From the NCBI GenBank assembly GCA_964502525.1, contig CAZCXH010000122.1:1-15087 (forward strand): DNA of 15,087 nucleotides. Reading direction: 5' to 3'. The stretch is from DATLYB01 sp964502525 (GTDB lineage: Bacteria > Bacteroidota > Bacteroidia > Chitinophagales > CAIOSU01). The position numbers and the translations under genes are program-made. The notes under the pieces are model-generated. The model was not told where the DNA came from. It ran no database searches and worked only from the letters and a program-made list of their open reading frames with translations. This document shows positions 7,823 to 15,037 of this stretch, piece after piece (the first letter of the stretch is position 1; every line of letters starts with the position of its first letter).

Positions 7823-8642
7823 GTCGAAGGCTAAAATCCCTCCTGAAAAAATTCAACAAAAGGTTAGCAAGACCAAATCACCTGCATATAAAAAGGTGAA
7901 GACCATTCTTATTTCCCAGCCTCCGCCTGAAACCGGAAAAAATCCCTATGCCGATCTTGCGGACAAGTACAAAGTGAAGATTGATTTCAGGCCTTTCACC
8001 GTCATAGAAGGAATTTCCGGCAAGGACTTTCGAAAGCATAAGGTCAATCCGGTGGAATATTCGGCAGTTGTGTTTAACAGCAGGAATGCGGTGGATCATT
8101 TTTTCAGAATATGCGATGAAATGAGAATGAGGATGTCGCAGGACACAAAATATTTCTGCATTTCAGAGGCCGTGGCCCTCTACCTTCAGAAATATATCCT
8201 TTACAGAAAGCGCAAGGTGTTTTATGGTAACGGAAAAGAGAATGATCTGATAGAACTTATGCTCAAGCACAGGGACACCGAGCGGTTTTTATTGCCATGC
8301 TCTGACATGCATAAAGAGGGGTTGGCGGAGGTCATGGAAACGGAGAGGTTTGTTTTCGATAAGGCGATCATATACCGGGCTCTTAGCAGCGATCTCTCAG
8401 ATATGAAGAAAAAATTTAACTACGATATTATCGCATTTTTCAGTCCGTCCGGTTTGAAATCGCTGTTTGAAAACTTCCCCAAGTTTAAGCAGAATACCAC
8501 CCGGATTGCCGCCTTCGGAAAAACTACGGCAAAGGCAGTATTGGAGTTTGGGCTGAAACTGGATATCGAAGCTCCATTGCCGGAATTGCCTTCTATGGCA
8601 AGCGCGCTGGATAACTACCTTGCGTCATCCAACAGGAGGTGA
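7815..8642 (+). CDS. Uroporphyrinogen-III synthase family protein (HemD)
   Basis: The 275-residue protein is of the HemD family, which closes hydroxymethylbilane to uroporphyrinogen III, the branch point to haem, sirohaem and cobalamin. The two-lobed HemD pattern is visible: ILISQPPPETGKNPYADLA, AVVFNSRNAVDHFF, FLLPCSDMHKEGL, IIAFFSPSGLKSLFENF, then RIAAFGKTTAKAVLEFGL and a final APLPELPSMASALDNYL. Most relatives have G-P-T-T-A where this one has G-K-T-T-A. The first ~28 residues are a Lys/Pro-rich extension before the first strand. I chose ATG 7815 over the TTG three bases earlier; it overlaps the DUF4271 stop (ATGGTTAA). No other gene for making haem is beside it. Given the close link with DUF4271 and the T9SS genes, a second role cannot be excluded, but synthase activity is the default reading. 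Confidence 0.88.
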   Translation: MVKSKAKIPPEKIQQKVSKTKSPAYKKVKTILISQPPPETGKNPYADLADKYKVKIDFRPFTVIEGISGKDFRKHKVNPVEYSAVVFNSRNAVDHFFRICDEMRMRMSQDTKYFCISEAVALYLQKYILYRKRKVFYGNGKENDLIELMLKHRDTERFLLPCSDMHKEGLAEVMETERFVFDKAIIYRALSSDLSDMKKKFNYDIIAFFSPSGLKSLFENFPKFKQNTTRIAAFGKTTAKAVLEFGLKLDIEAPLPELPSMASALDNYLASSNRR

Positions 8643-8648
8643 CCTCCT
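8634..8648. repeat. Small perfect palindrome over the hemD stop codon
   Basis: The arms aggaggt (8634-8640) and acctcct (8642-8648) are exact complements around a single G and include the TGA stop (8640-8642). There is no T-run after it, so it is not a standard terminator. It may be chance. Confidence 0.4.
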
Positions 8649-8708
8649 CCGTTCAGAATACTACAGATAATGATGCAAGGCGGAATGGCGTTTATAGAAT
8701 TGCAAGTC

Positions 8709-8811
8709 ATCTCAAAAATCAAAGTCTGCGCATATCTGCGTCATTAATTTCCCGCTGATTTCCGCAGATTGACGGTAGTTGCGTAATTTGCAATTAGCGC
8801 ATTTTTGAGAT
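8709..8811. repeat. Inverted-repeat element in the hemD-porP spacer
   Basis: An outer perfect 11-bp inverted repeat (atctcaaaaat at 8709-8719, atttttgagat at 8801-8811) encloses an inner 7-bp pair, atctgcg (8734-8740) and cgcagat (8763-8769). The inner part (tctgcg...cccgctgatttccgcagat) looks like the atctgcg/cgcagat repeats dispersed in many Bacteroidota genomes; that identification is by resemblance. It lies just upstream of the probable porP promoter region. Confidence 0.6.
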
Positions 8812-8839
8812 AGCTTCTGGATAAACTCTGCTAATTTTA
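8804..8839 (+). promoter_or_regulatory. Possible Bacteroidota-type promoter for porP
   Basis: TTTG (8804-8807) and TAATTTTA (8832-8839) resemble the -33 TTTG and -7 TAnnTTTG boxes used by the Bacteroidota primary sigma factor. The 24-nt gap is slightly long. The porP ATG begins 24 nt downstream. The -33 part lies inside the right arm of the inverted repeat above. The box is low in information and could be chance in AT-rich DNA. Confidence 0.3.
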
Positions 8840-8863
8840 GTTGCTTTGGCATCCATTATTTCA

Positions 8864-9838
8864 ATGATGAGATTCTGCTTCCCGGTTTGCGGTTTTCTGC
8901 TGCTTGCGAATTTTTCATTTTCTCAAAACTCTCCTGTTTTTTCCAATTTCATGTTCCTGAAGCCGCTTAATAATCCCGCCTCGGTTGGGAGCGAAGACAT
9001 GCTGGTTTTTTCTGCATTATACAGGGCGCAGTGGGTGGGCATCAAAGGGGCGCCCTCAGCGCAGGCTTTCTCGGTGCATTCGCCATTGACGGTTCTTAAT
9101 TTAAGCGCTGGGGCGCATGTGACAAATGAAATGCAGGGAGAAGAAAGAGTTACTTCGGTAATGCTGAGTTGCGCTTATCGCCTCTCATTTAAAAAGGCAA
9201 GCCTTTCATTCGGGTTGGGCGGTGGAATTATGCAAAGGGCTGTGGATGGGTCAAAGTTGATTTCCCCGGAAGGAAACTATGGCGCGTCCGCAGTAAATCA
9301 TAATGATGATTTTATTCCCGGCAGTTTAAGCAGTGGAATCACGGGCGATCTGAATGCGGGCGTGTATTTTCAAACCAAAAAAACTTATGCAGGCTTATCA
9401 GCGACCAACCTTATTGAAAACAGCGTAAAGTTGCAAGGACAAGGGCAGGTGTCAGAACTTAAGAATCCAAGGCGCTTCACTGTCATTGCAGGGCATAGTT
9501 TCAGGGTCGGAAAGAAACTTTATATCCTGCCAAACGTATCCATCCATACTGACTTTGTCAATGTGCAACCAGAAATCAATGCCATTTTACAATTCAAGGA
9601 CAATATATACGGGGGTGTTTCGTTTAGAGGGTCTGCGCCTGATTCCAAAGATGCGCTGGTATTGATGTTGGGAGTAAAAATTTTAAAGAATTTAAGGGTG
9701 GGATACAGCTATGATTTTTCGTTGTCCTCATTAAATAACGCGAACAATGGTTCGCATGAGGTTTATGTTCAGTACGGAATTAAGATAAAAGATCTGGCGG
9801 CCCCCGGGAAGGTTATTTACAATCCCAGGTTCTTATAA
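8864..9838 (+). CDS. Type IX secretion outer-membrane protein, PorP/SprF family
   Basis: The product is a 324-residue outer-membrane beta-barrel of the T9SS. A signal peptide (MMRFCFPVCGFLLLANFSFSQ) is followed by the family opening FSNFMFLKPLNNPASVGSEDMLVFSALYRAQWVGIKGAPSAQAFSVHSPL. Glycine- and aromatic-rich strands follow, for example LSFGLGGGIMQRA and LNAGVYFQTKKTYAGLSATNL, and the family-typical tail YNPRFL. I chose ATG 8864 (or 8867) rather than an in-frame TTG at 8846, because the signal peptide begins there. PorP proteins are needed for secretion and associate with the GldK/GldN ring or tether it to the outer membrane. The gene order porP-porK-porL-porM-porN is the classic T9SS order. 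A 146-nt gap separates it from gldK. Confidence 0.92.
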   Translation: MMRFCFPVCGFLLLANFSFSQNSPVFSNFMFLKPLNNPASVGSEDMLVFSALYRAQWVGIKGAPSAQAFSVHSPLTVLNLSAGAHVTNEMQGEERVTSVMLSCAYRLSFKKASLSFGLGGGIMQRAVDGSKLISPEGNYGASAVNHNDDFIPGSLSSGITGDLNAGVYFQTKKTYAGLSATNLIENSVKLQGQGQVSELKNPRRFTVIAGHSFRVGKKLYILPNVSIHTDFVNVQPEINAILQFKDNIYGGVSFRGSAPDSKDALVLMLGVKILKNLRVGYSYDFSLSSLNNANNGSHEVYVQYGIKIKDLAAPGKVIYNPRFL

Positions 9839-9927
9839 AGGCGCGTGTTGAACATTTATGGGAAATTGATGGATGTAGATGTTGGAAATAAAGAGGAGAA
9901 GATTTTTTTTCTTTTTGGCAAAACTTG

Positions 9928-9935
9928 TATATTTA
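9928..9935 (+). promoter_or_regulatory. Possible -7 box upstream of gldK
   Basis: TATATTTA matches the Bacteroidota -7 consensus TAnnTTTG except at the last base, and would give a leader of about 45 nt before the gldK ATG. No TTTG stands at the right distance upstream, only T-rich DNA. A separate start for gldKLMN is therefore possible but weakly supported. Confidence 0.25.
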
Positions 9936-9984
9936 CACGCCCTATTCAGGGGTAAGGTTGCATTGTTTTAAAAAAATAATTCTA

Positions 9985-11250
9985 ATGAAAAGGAATTTGA
10001 TCATAACAGCATCGCTTGCGGTATTGTTTCTGGCAGGTTGCAGCAGCGGCTACAACGGACAACTCATCGGAGTGCAGGATCGCCCAACATGGACAAATAT
10101 CATTCCCTATGGCATGATTTATATCCCTTCCGGAACCCTTCACATCGGCCCCAGCGATCAGGATATTAATAACTCCATGATTCAAAGAAGCAAGTCCATT
10201 TCAATTCAGGGCTTTTACATGGATGATACTGAAATTACAAATAACGAATACCGCCAGTTCGTCAATTGGGTAAGAGACTCTATCGCTGCCAAAACCGTTG
10301 CAGGCGACTATATTATTATTGATGATGTTACCGGCAAGGAAAGGATAGACTGGGATATGATGAGGAATTTTGATTATGGAGACGAAGAAACCTCCACTGC
10401 CATCGAAGACATGTATTATCCGGAGAATGAAAGGATTTGGGATAAAAAAGAGTTCGATGTTGCCAAGTTGAATTATGAATATTACTGGGTTGATATCAAA
10501 GAGGCAGCTAAGGTTTCCAGCAAGGGAAAGCCCAGAAGTGATTTTATTGTGAAGAAGACTACGAATGCTTTCCCGGACACGCTGGTGTGGGTAAGAGATT
10601 TTTCCTATTCTTATAATGAACCAATGACCAGAAATTATTTCTGGCATCCTGCCTTTGATGATTATCCGGTCGTGGGAGTGACCTGGGATCAGGCTAATGC
10701 TTTTAGCGCTTGGAGGACAAAATTCTGGGAAGACTACCGGACAATGAGAGGCGAGGTTATTAACGATCCCTTCAGGCTGCCAACTGAGCAAGAGTGGGAA
10801 TATGCGGCCCGGGGCGGCAAAAAATTAGCTCCCTATCCATGGGGAGGCCCCTACCTTAGGAATACCAAGGGCTGCCTGCTTGCCAACTTCAAACCTGGAA
10901 GGGGGAATTACCCGGAGGATGGAGGTTTTTACACGGTAAGGGCTGACGCGTACTGGCCTAACGATTACGGTCTGTATTGCATGTCTGGAAATGTTTCAGA
11001 ATGGACCTCTACGGCATTTTATGAAAATGCTTATTCATTTGTTCACGACTTGAACCCGGATATCAGGCGCGATGCGAAAGAGGACGATCCGATTACAATG
11101 AAAAGAAAAGTCATCAGGGGAGGCTCCTGGAAGGATATCGGGTATTACTTGCAGACCGGCACCAGGCACTGGGAGTATCAGGATTCTGCAAAATCCTATA
11201 TCGGATTCCGGGACGTGCTTACTTTCCTCGGAAGATCATTTAACGATTAA
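9985..11250 (+). CDS. T9SS ring lipoprotein GldK/PorK
   Basis: This 421-residue outer-membrane lipoprotein forms, with GldN/PorN, the periplasmic ring of the T9SS. The signal sequence MKRNLIITASLAVLFLAGC ends in a clear lipobox (LAGC, Cys19 acylated). The remainder is a formylglycine-generating-enzyme (SUMF1) fold: IPSGTLHIGPSDQD, FYMDDTEITNNEYRQFV, YPVVGVTWDQANAFSAW, FRLPTEQEWEYAARGG, YGLYCMSGNVSEWTST, VIRGGSWKD and YIGFRDV. The cysteine pair of catalytic FGE is absent, so the role is structural, as known for GldK. The start is ATG 9985, because an upstream in-frame TTG (9925) would add 20 residues before the signal sequence. An acidic stretch near residues 110-150 interrupts the fold between conserved blocks, which is usual in GldK. 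gldL follows 76 nt later. Confidence 0.95.
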   Translation: MKRNLIITASLAVLFLAGCSSGYNGQLIGVQDRPTWTNIIPYGMIYIPSGTLHIGPSDQDINNSMIQRSKSISIQGFYMDDTEITNNEYRQFVNWVRDSIAAKTVAGDYIIIDDVTGKERIDWDMMRNFDYGDEETSTAIEDMYYPENERIWDKKEFDVAKLNYEYYWVDIKEAAKVSSKGKPRSDFIVKKTTNAFPDTLVWVRDFSYSYNEPMTRNYFWHPAFDDYPVVGVTWDQANAFSAWRTKFWEDYRTMRGEVINDPFRLPTEQEWEYAARGGKKLAPYPWGGPYLRNTKGCLLANFKPGRGNYPEDGGFYTVRADAYWPNDYGLYCMSGNVSEWTSTAFYENAYSFVHDLNPDIRRDAKEDDPITMKRKVIRGGSWKDIGYYLQTGTRHWEYQDSAKSYIGFRDVLTFLGRSFND

Positions 11251-11326
11251 TGCCCATTTTCAGGTGCATTCGCTGTCGGTTGCTTTTTTTATTTTTAACC
11301 CATAAAATTCATAAACAGAATCAGTT

Positions 11327-12133
11327 ATGAGAAAGCTTGCTATTTTTTTTGAATCCGAAAAAGGTAAACGCGTTAAGAACCTTATCATTGGTGTTGGCGC
11401 TGCCGTGGTGATGATGGGGGCGTTGTTCAAATTGGAATCGTGGCCCGGAGCCAGCGCCATGCTCATTGTGGGACTTAGCGTAGAGGCGTTCATTTTTGCG
11501 CTTCAGGGCATTCTCCCGCCACATAAGGATTATTACTGGGAAAAGATTTATCCGGATCTCCATTTGGCACCAGAGGTGGAAGGGGAATCCGAATCAACCT
11601 ACAAAGGAACAATAACGGAACAATTGGATGAAATGCTTGAAAACGCCAACGTAGAATCAAAACTGATTGAAAGATTAGGGCATAATCTTGGGAAATTGGG
11701 CGATAATGTTGAAAAACTTGCTGAAATGGGAGAAGTATCATTTGCCACTAATGAATACGCAGTCAAGACTAAGGAGGCTACTCACGCTTTAAGCCAAATG
11801 AAGGAGGCCTATGTGGGCGCCACGGAATCCATCAGAGCGCTTGCCAATTCGACTTCCGATGCTCAAAACTTCCATACTCAAATGCAACTGGTCACTAAAA
11901 ACCTTGCCTCTTTGAACGCTATTTATGAAACGGAACTGCAGGACGCCTCAAGCCATATTGCTTCCATCAATAAATTTTACGGTTCATTGGCTGAAGCCAC
12001 TGAACATATGAAAGATACTGTTGGCGATGCAAAGGTTTATAAAGAACAAATCGGAGTTTTGGCAAGAAACCTGTCATCGCTCAATACGGTGTATGGAAAT
12101 ATGCTGTCAGCGATGGCAATAAGAAATCAATAA
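11327..12133 (+). CDS. T9SS inner-membrane motor subunit GldL/PorL
   Basis: A 268-residue cytoplasmic-membrane protein. GldL forms the pentameric stator-like part of the proton-driven motor with GldM. Two membrane helices lie at about residues 18-36 (NLIIGVGAAVVMMGALFKL) and 43-60 (SAMLIVGLSVEAFIFALQ), followed by the family motif YYWEKIYPDL (69-78). A long helical cytoplasmic tail follows, with two copies of N-L-x-S-L-N-x-x-Y at 192-200 and 248-256. The transmembrane lysine (K35) and the key glutamate of helix 2 (E53) are present. At the positions where I recall F. johnsoniae GldL and PorL having a tyrosine (before G-x-G-A-A) and a histidine (after F-K-x-x), this protein has I21 and S38. The gene lies 76 nt after gldK and 63 nt before gldM. 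Confidence 0.94.
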   Translation: MRKLAIFFESEKGKRVKNLIIGVGAAVVMMGALFKLESWPGASAMLIVGLSVEAFIFALQGILPPHKDYYWEKIYPDLHLAPEVEGESESTYKGTITEQLDEMLENANVESKLIERLGHNLGKLGDNVEKLAEMGEVSFATNEYAVKTKEATHALSQMKEAYVGATESIRALANSTSDAQNFHTQMQLVTKNLASLNAIYETELQDASSHIASINKFYGSLAEATEHMKDTVGDAKVYKEQIGVLARNLSSLNTVYGNMLSAMAIRNQ

Positions 12134-12196
12134 AAACGTTGAATTTCTTCAATTAGTCCAATATCACTCAATCATAAATAAAAACTTTTAAAGGAA

Positions 12197-13840
12197 ATGG
12201 GAATTCCTAAGGAACCTCGGCAGCAAATGATCAACATGATGTATCTGGTGTTGACTGCCCTCCTTGCTCTTAATATTTCGGCTGAAGTTTTAAATGCGTT
12301 CAAACTGGTAAGCGATGGCATGCAGGTGAGCAATGAAGCGGTGGATAAAAAGAACTATTCCGTAATGGATGCTTTTGATATGCAGTATGCCAATGATCCT
12401 GTAAGAACGAAGAAATATATGGACGATGCGAAGAAAGCGATGACCCTGGCTGACGAATTTGTGGGAAATGTTCAGGCGCTAAGAGATTTGATTATCGAAA
12501 AAAGTGGAGGCTACGCAAATAATGATACCATTGCAAAGGACCTGAAGGGGAAGAGGAATTTCGATATACCGACTTTTTTAATGGTGGATGAAAATAATGG
12601 AAGGAATCTGAAAGCCGAAATCGAGCGCTTAAGGAATTCGTTGTTGGAACTTCCCTCATTGGATCAGGGTGATAAGGATGCGCTCAGCAGGCAATTTACT
12701 TTAAGCACGGAGTATAATTTGGAAGCCGCCAAGAGATTGGGTAAAAAAAGCTGGGAAGCATATTTATTCGATCACGTCCCCGTTATCGCGGTTAATACGA
12801 TTCTTACAAAATTTCAGGGAGATGCAAAAGCATCTGCCGGTTTGGTTATTGAAACGCTGTTTAAAAAGATCGGGGCATCATCTTATAAGTTCGATGCGCT
12901 GTCGGCAAAGGTGATTGCGCCAACAAGCTATGTGCTCACCGGGCAGGAATATAAAGCAGATATATTCGTATCAGCAACCAGTTCAACTCAGAATCCGCAG
13001 GTTTACCTTGGCGTATTTGATCCGAAGTTTAAGTTAAGCCCCGATGCAGCGGTGTTTCCAAAACTCGAGGAATTTCCTTTAAAACCCGGTTACGATAGCA
13101 TACAGGTTAAAGATGGCATGGGACTATATAGCGATAAATCATCAGCGGTAGGAGTGAAAGAAAGGACAGGGGTAATCAAGGTAAAAAAACCCCAGGGTAC
13201 AGGGTATGACTACTATCCATTTAAGCTCGAATACCAAATTGCAGAAGCCGGATTGGTGGTGTCACCGGATAAGATGAATGTGTTTTATATCGGGGTTGAT
13301 AATCCTGTTTCAATTTCCGTTCCCGGGTTTCCTGCCGATGCTATCAATGCCTCATTGAACAAAAATGGAACCATAAAAAGAGATAAGCCGGGCAAATTCA
13401 TCGCAAATGTCACTACGGTGGATTTGAAGGGAGAAACCGAGGTTGTGGTTTCAGTTAAAGTATCGGAAGGTTCAACTAAAACAATGGGATCTAAGGCATT
13501 TCGCGTAAAACGCGTTCCTGATCCGGTTGCTAAAATAGGTAATGACAAGGGCGGCAGCGTTAAAGCGGCTACGTTCAAAGTTCAAAGGGGAATTATAGCC
13601 GAACTGGAAAATTTTGACTTTGACATTAAGTTCCAGGTAGTGGGTTACGAAATGACCTATGCAGCAGCGCGACAGGATCTCTTGACCGCCATGGCGGATG
13701 GGCCATTATTCACCCAAAAAATGCTTGATTTTATGAATAAGGCAAAACCAGGTGACGCCTTCTACTTTGACAAAATAAAAGTTAAAGGTCCGGATCAGGT
13801 GGTCAGGACTTTACCCAGCATTGTATTTAAAATGATTTAA
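12197..13840 (+). CDS. T9SS motor shaft protein GldM/PorM
   Basis: This 547-residue protein is anchored in the inner membrane, with a dimer that spans the periplasm and passes torque from the GldL motor to the GldK/GldN ring. The conserved N terminus KEPRQQMINMMYLVLTALLALNISAEVLNAF contains the single membrane helix (about 11-31). R8 and Y16 match the arginine and tyrosine conserved at the GldL interface. The periplasmic part begins with a helical region that includes VPVIAVNTILTKFQGDAK (~194). Beta-rich domains follow (YVLTGQEYKADIFVSATSS, VSPDKMNVFYIGVDNPVSISVPG, FRVKRVPDPVAKIG) and end in the family-typical LPSIVFKMI. The length is slightly above the usual ~515-530. It is part of the gldKLMN operon, and gldN starts 11 nt after its stop. 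Confidence 0.95.
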   Translation: MGIPKEPRQQMINMMYLVLTALLALNISAEVLNAFKLVSDGMQVSNEAVDKKNYSVMDAFDMQYANDPVRTKKYMDDAKKAMTLADEFVGNVQALRDLIIEKSGGYANNDTIAKDLKGKRNFDIPTFLMVDENNGRNLKAEIERLRNSLLELPSLDQGDKDALSRQFTLSTEYNLEAAKRLGKKSWEAYLFDHVPVIAVNTILTKFQGDAKASAGLVIETLFKKIGASSYKFDALSAKVIAPTSYVLTGQEYKADIFVSATSSTQNPQVYLGVFDPKFKLSPDAAVFPKLEEFPLKPGYDSIQVKDGMGLYSDKSSAVGVKERTGVIKVKKPQGTGYDYYPFKLEYQIAEAGLVVSPDKMNVFYIGVDNPVSISVPGFPADAINASLNKNGTIKRDKPGKFIANVTTVDLKGETEVVVSVKVSEGSTKTMGSKAFRVKRVPDPVAKIGNDKGGSVKAATFKVQRGIIAELENFDFDIKFQVVGYEMTYAAARQDLLTAMADGPLFTQKMLDFMNKAKPGDAFYFDKIKVKGPDQVVRTLPSIVFKMI

Positions 13841-13851
13841 AATTCGTTGTT

Positions 13852-14679
13852 ATGAGGTTACTTACATTGGTTTTTCTGACATGCGCTTTGTCGCTTGCTA
13901 ATTTACAGGCGCAGACTGTGCAATCTCAACCCCCGAGGGATGCCGCTTACGATAAAATTACGCTGGATGAGAGGGAGATCATTCCCTATGACCATATCCG
14001 GGAAGCTGATGTTTTTTGGTCAAAAAGGATTTGGAGGGTGGTGGATACGCGCGAAAAGATGAACTTGAATTTCAAGTATCCCAAGCAATATCTGGTGAAT
14101 ATTCTCAGAGATCATGCCATTGAGGGTTCTATCACGGTATATGACAATACAGATGATGAATTTACCAAACCTATGACTCCTGAAGAGGTGGCTAAAAAGG
14201 GAGTGGGGGAAGCTGATACTATTAGGGTTATAGACCCTGTTACTTTGGAAGAAAAGGTAGAGGTCACGAAACCTGAATTTGATCCGCAGAAAATAACTAA
14301 ATTCAGGATAAAGGAGGATTGGATATTTGATGAAGAAACATCTACAATGGTGGTAAGAATAATAGGTATTGCCCCTATTCAGGAGATATATAACTCTGAC
14401 GGCTCATACCGCGGGGATGACCCCCTTTTTTGGGCTTACTACCCTGAACTTCGACCGGTTTTGGCAAAATATCAGGTCTTCAATAATATTAATGACGCGG
14501 CAACCATAAGCTGGGAAGACCTTTTCGAGATGAGATTCTTTTCCAGTTATATCTACAAAGAATCCAACGTGCATGATAGAAGGGTTCAGGATTACGTAAC
14601 CGGCATTGATGCCTTGATTGAATCAGACAACATCAAAAACAAGATATTCGTAACCGAACACGATCTTTGGTCGTTCTGA
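13852..14679 (+). CDS. T9SS ring protein GldN/PorN
   Basis: The product is a 275-residue periplasmic protein that pairs with the lipoprotein GldK to form the ring complex and contacts the C-terminal domain of GldM. A signal peptide (MRLLTLVFLTCALSLANLQAQ) comes first. The conserved core follows: READVFWSKRIWRVVDTREKMN, ITKFRIKEDWIFDEETSTMVVRIIGIAP, DPLFWAYYPELRPVLAKYQVFN, and SWEDLFEMRFFSSYIYKESN, which ends the conserved region. A middle stretch (residues ~100-145) of acidic and threonine-rich sequence is more variable, as in other GldN. It is the last gene of the cluster; no recognisable terminator follows directly, but an inverted-repeat element 91 nt downstream could form a strong hairpin. 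Confidence 0.95.
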   Translation: MRLLTLVFLTCALSLANLQAQTVQSQPPRDAAYDKITLDEREIIPYDHIREADVFWSKRIWRVVDTREKMNLNFKYPKQYLVNILRDHAIEGSITVYDNTDDEFTKPMTPEEVAKKGVGEADTIRVIDPVTLEEKVEVTKPEFDPQKITKFRIKEDWIFDEETSTMVVRIIGIAPIQEIYNSDGSYRGDDPLFWAYYPELRPVLAKYQVFNNINDAATISWEDLFEMRFFSSYIYKESNVHDRRVQDYVTGIDALIESDNIKNKIFVTEHDLWSF

Positions 14680-14770
14680 TCTTGGTCTTTGGGATATACA
14701 TTCAATCCATCTCAATTCTTTTTTGCTTCTTTCTGTATGAATATATTGCGAAATAGGTTTTTCTGTTAAT
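14680..14770. other. Spacer after gldN
   Basis: This is the first part of a ~400-nt gene-free right end. The DNA is AT-rich with several short T-runs (for example 14718-14726 region and 14759-14763), but I see no stable hairpin before them. No gene or RNA is recognisable. Confidence 0.35.
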
Positions 14771-14866
14771 TAAGGGCAGTTCTAAAAATTCTACCACTTA
14801 CACCCTGTCCTTCTGGAGAGGGAAGGGGTGAGGCGATAAAAAGAGCAATTTTTAGAACTGCCCTTA
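14771..14866. mobile_element. MITE-like inverted-repeat element, copy 2
   Basis: Perfect 20-bp inverted repeats, taagggcagttctaaaaatt (14771-14790) and its complement (14847-14866), enclose a 56-bp middle. The middle, with ctaccacttac, ccttctggag and gaggcgataaa, matches copy 1 near 3536-3601. The 8 bp abutting gggcag on the left (ttaattaa) and ctgccc on the right (ttatttaa) agree at 7 of 8 positions, a possible worn target duplication. It has no coding capacity. In RNA the arms would form a long hairpin and might protect or end the gldKLMN transcript. Confidence 0.75.
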
Positions 14867-14974
14867 TTTAATTCAAAAGTAAGGCACGTATATTCATACG
14901 CAAATTTTCCTCCCTTTACTTATATTTACAAAAATCTGTTTGCACGCGAATTTACAGGTAAAACTTCCGAGCAT

Positions 14975-14994
14975 ATCCGATCTGATCCGATCTG
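14975..14994. repeat. Tandem duplication of a 10-bp unit
   Basis: The unit atccgatctg is repeated twice exactly, at 14975-14984 and 14985-14994. It lies immediately before the hairpin at 14997-15022. No function is evident. Confidence 0.6.
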
Positions 14995-14996
14995 AA

Positions 14997-15022
14997 CGAG
15001 AATGAAATAAAAATCATTCTCG
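14997..15022. repeat. Perfect 9-bp hairpin near the right end
   Basis: cgagaatga (14997-15005) pairs exactly with tcattctcg (15014-15022) around an A-rich 8-nt loop (aataaaaa). No T-run follows on either strand, so it is a poor match to an intrinsic terminator. Its position next to the terminal-type repeats suggests an insertion-sequence edge or another palindromic repeat. Confidence 0.5.
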
Positions 15023-15037
15023 CAGGAGGATTTGCAA

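Noticed and set aside
9914..9930. Sigma-54-like promoter (TTGGCA...TTG) upstream of gldK
   Set aside because: The spacing between the GG and the downstream element is wrong for sigma-54, and no enhancer-type site is visible.
10201..10791. Minus-strand open frame within gldK
   Set aside because: It is antisense to a complete SUMF1-fold gene, and no protein features are visible.
14997..15022. Intrinsic terminator for the T9SS operon
   Set aside because: The stem is perfect but only about half G+C, with an A-rich loop and no T-run after it, and it is more than 300 nt from the gldN stop.
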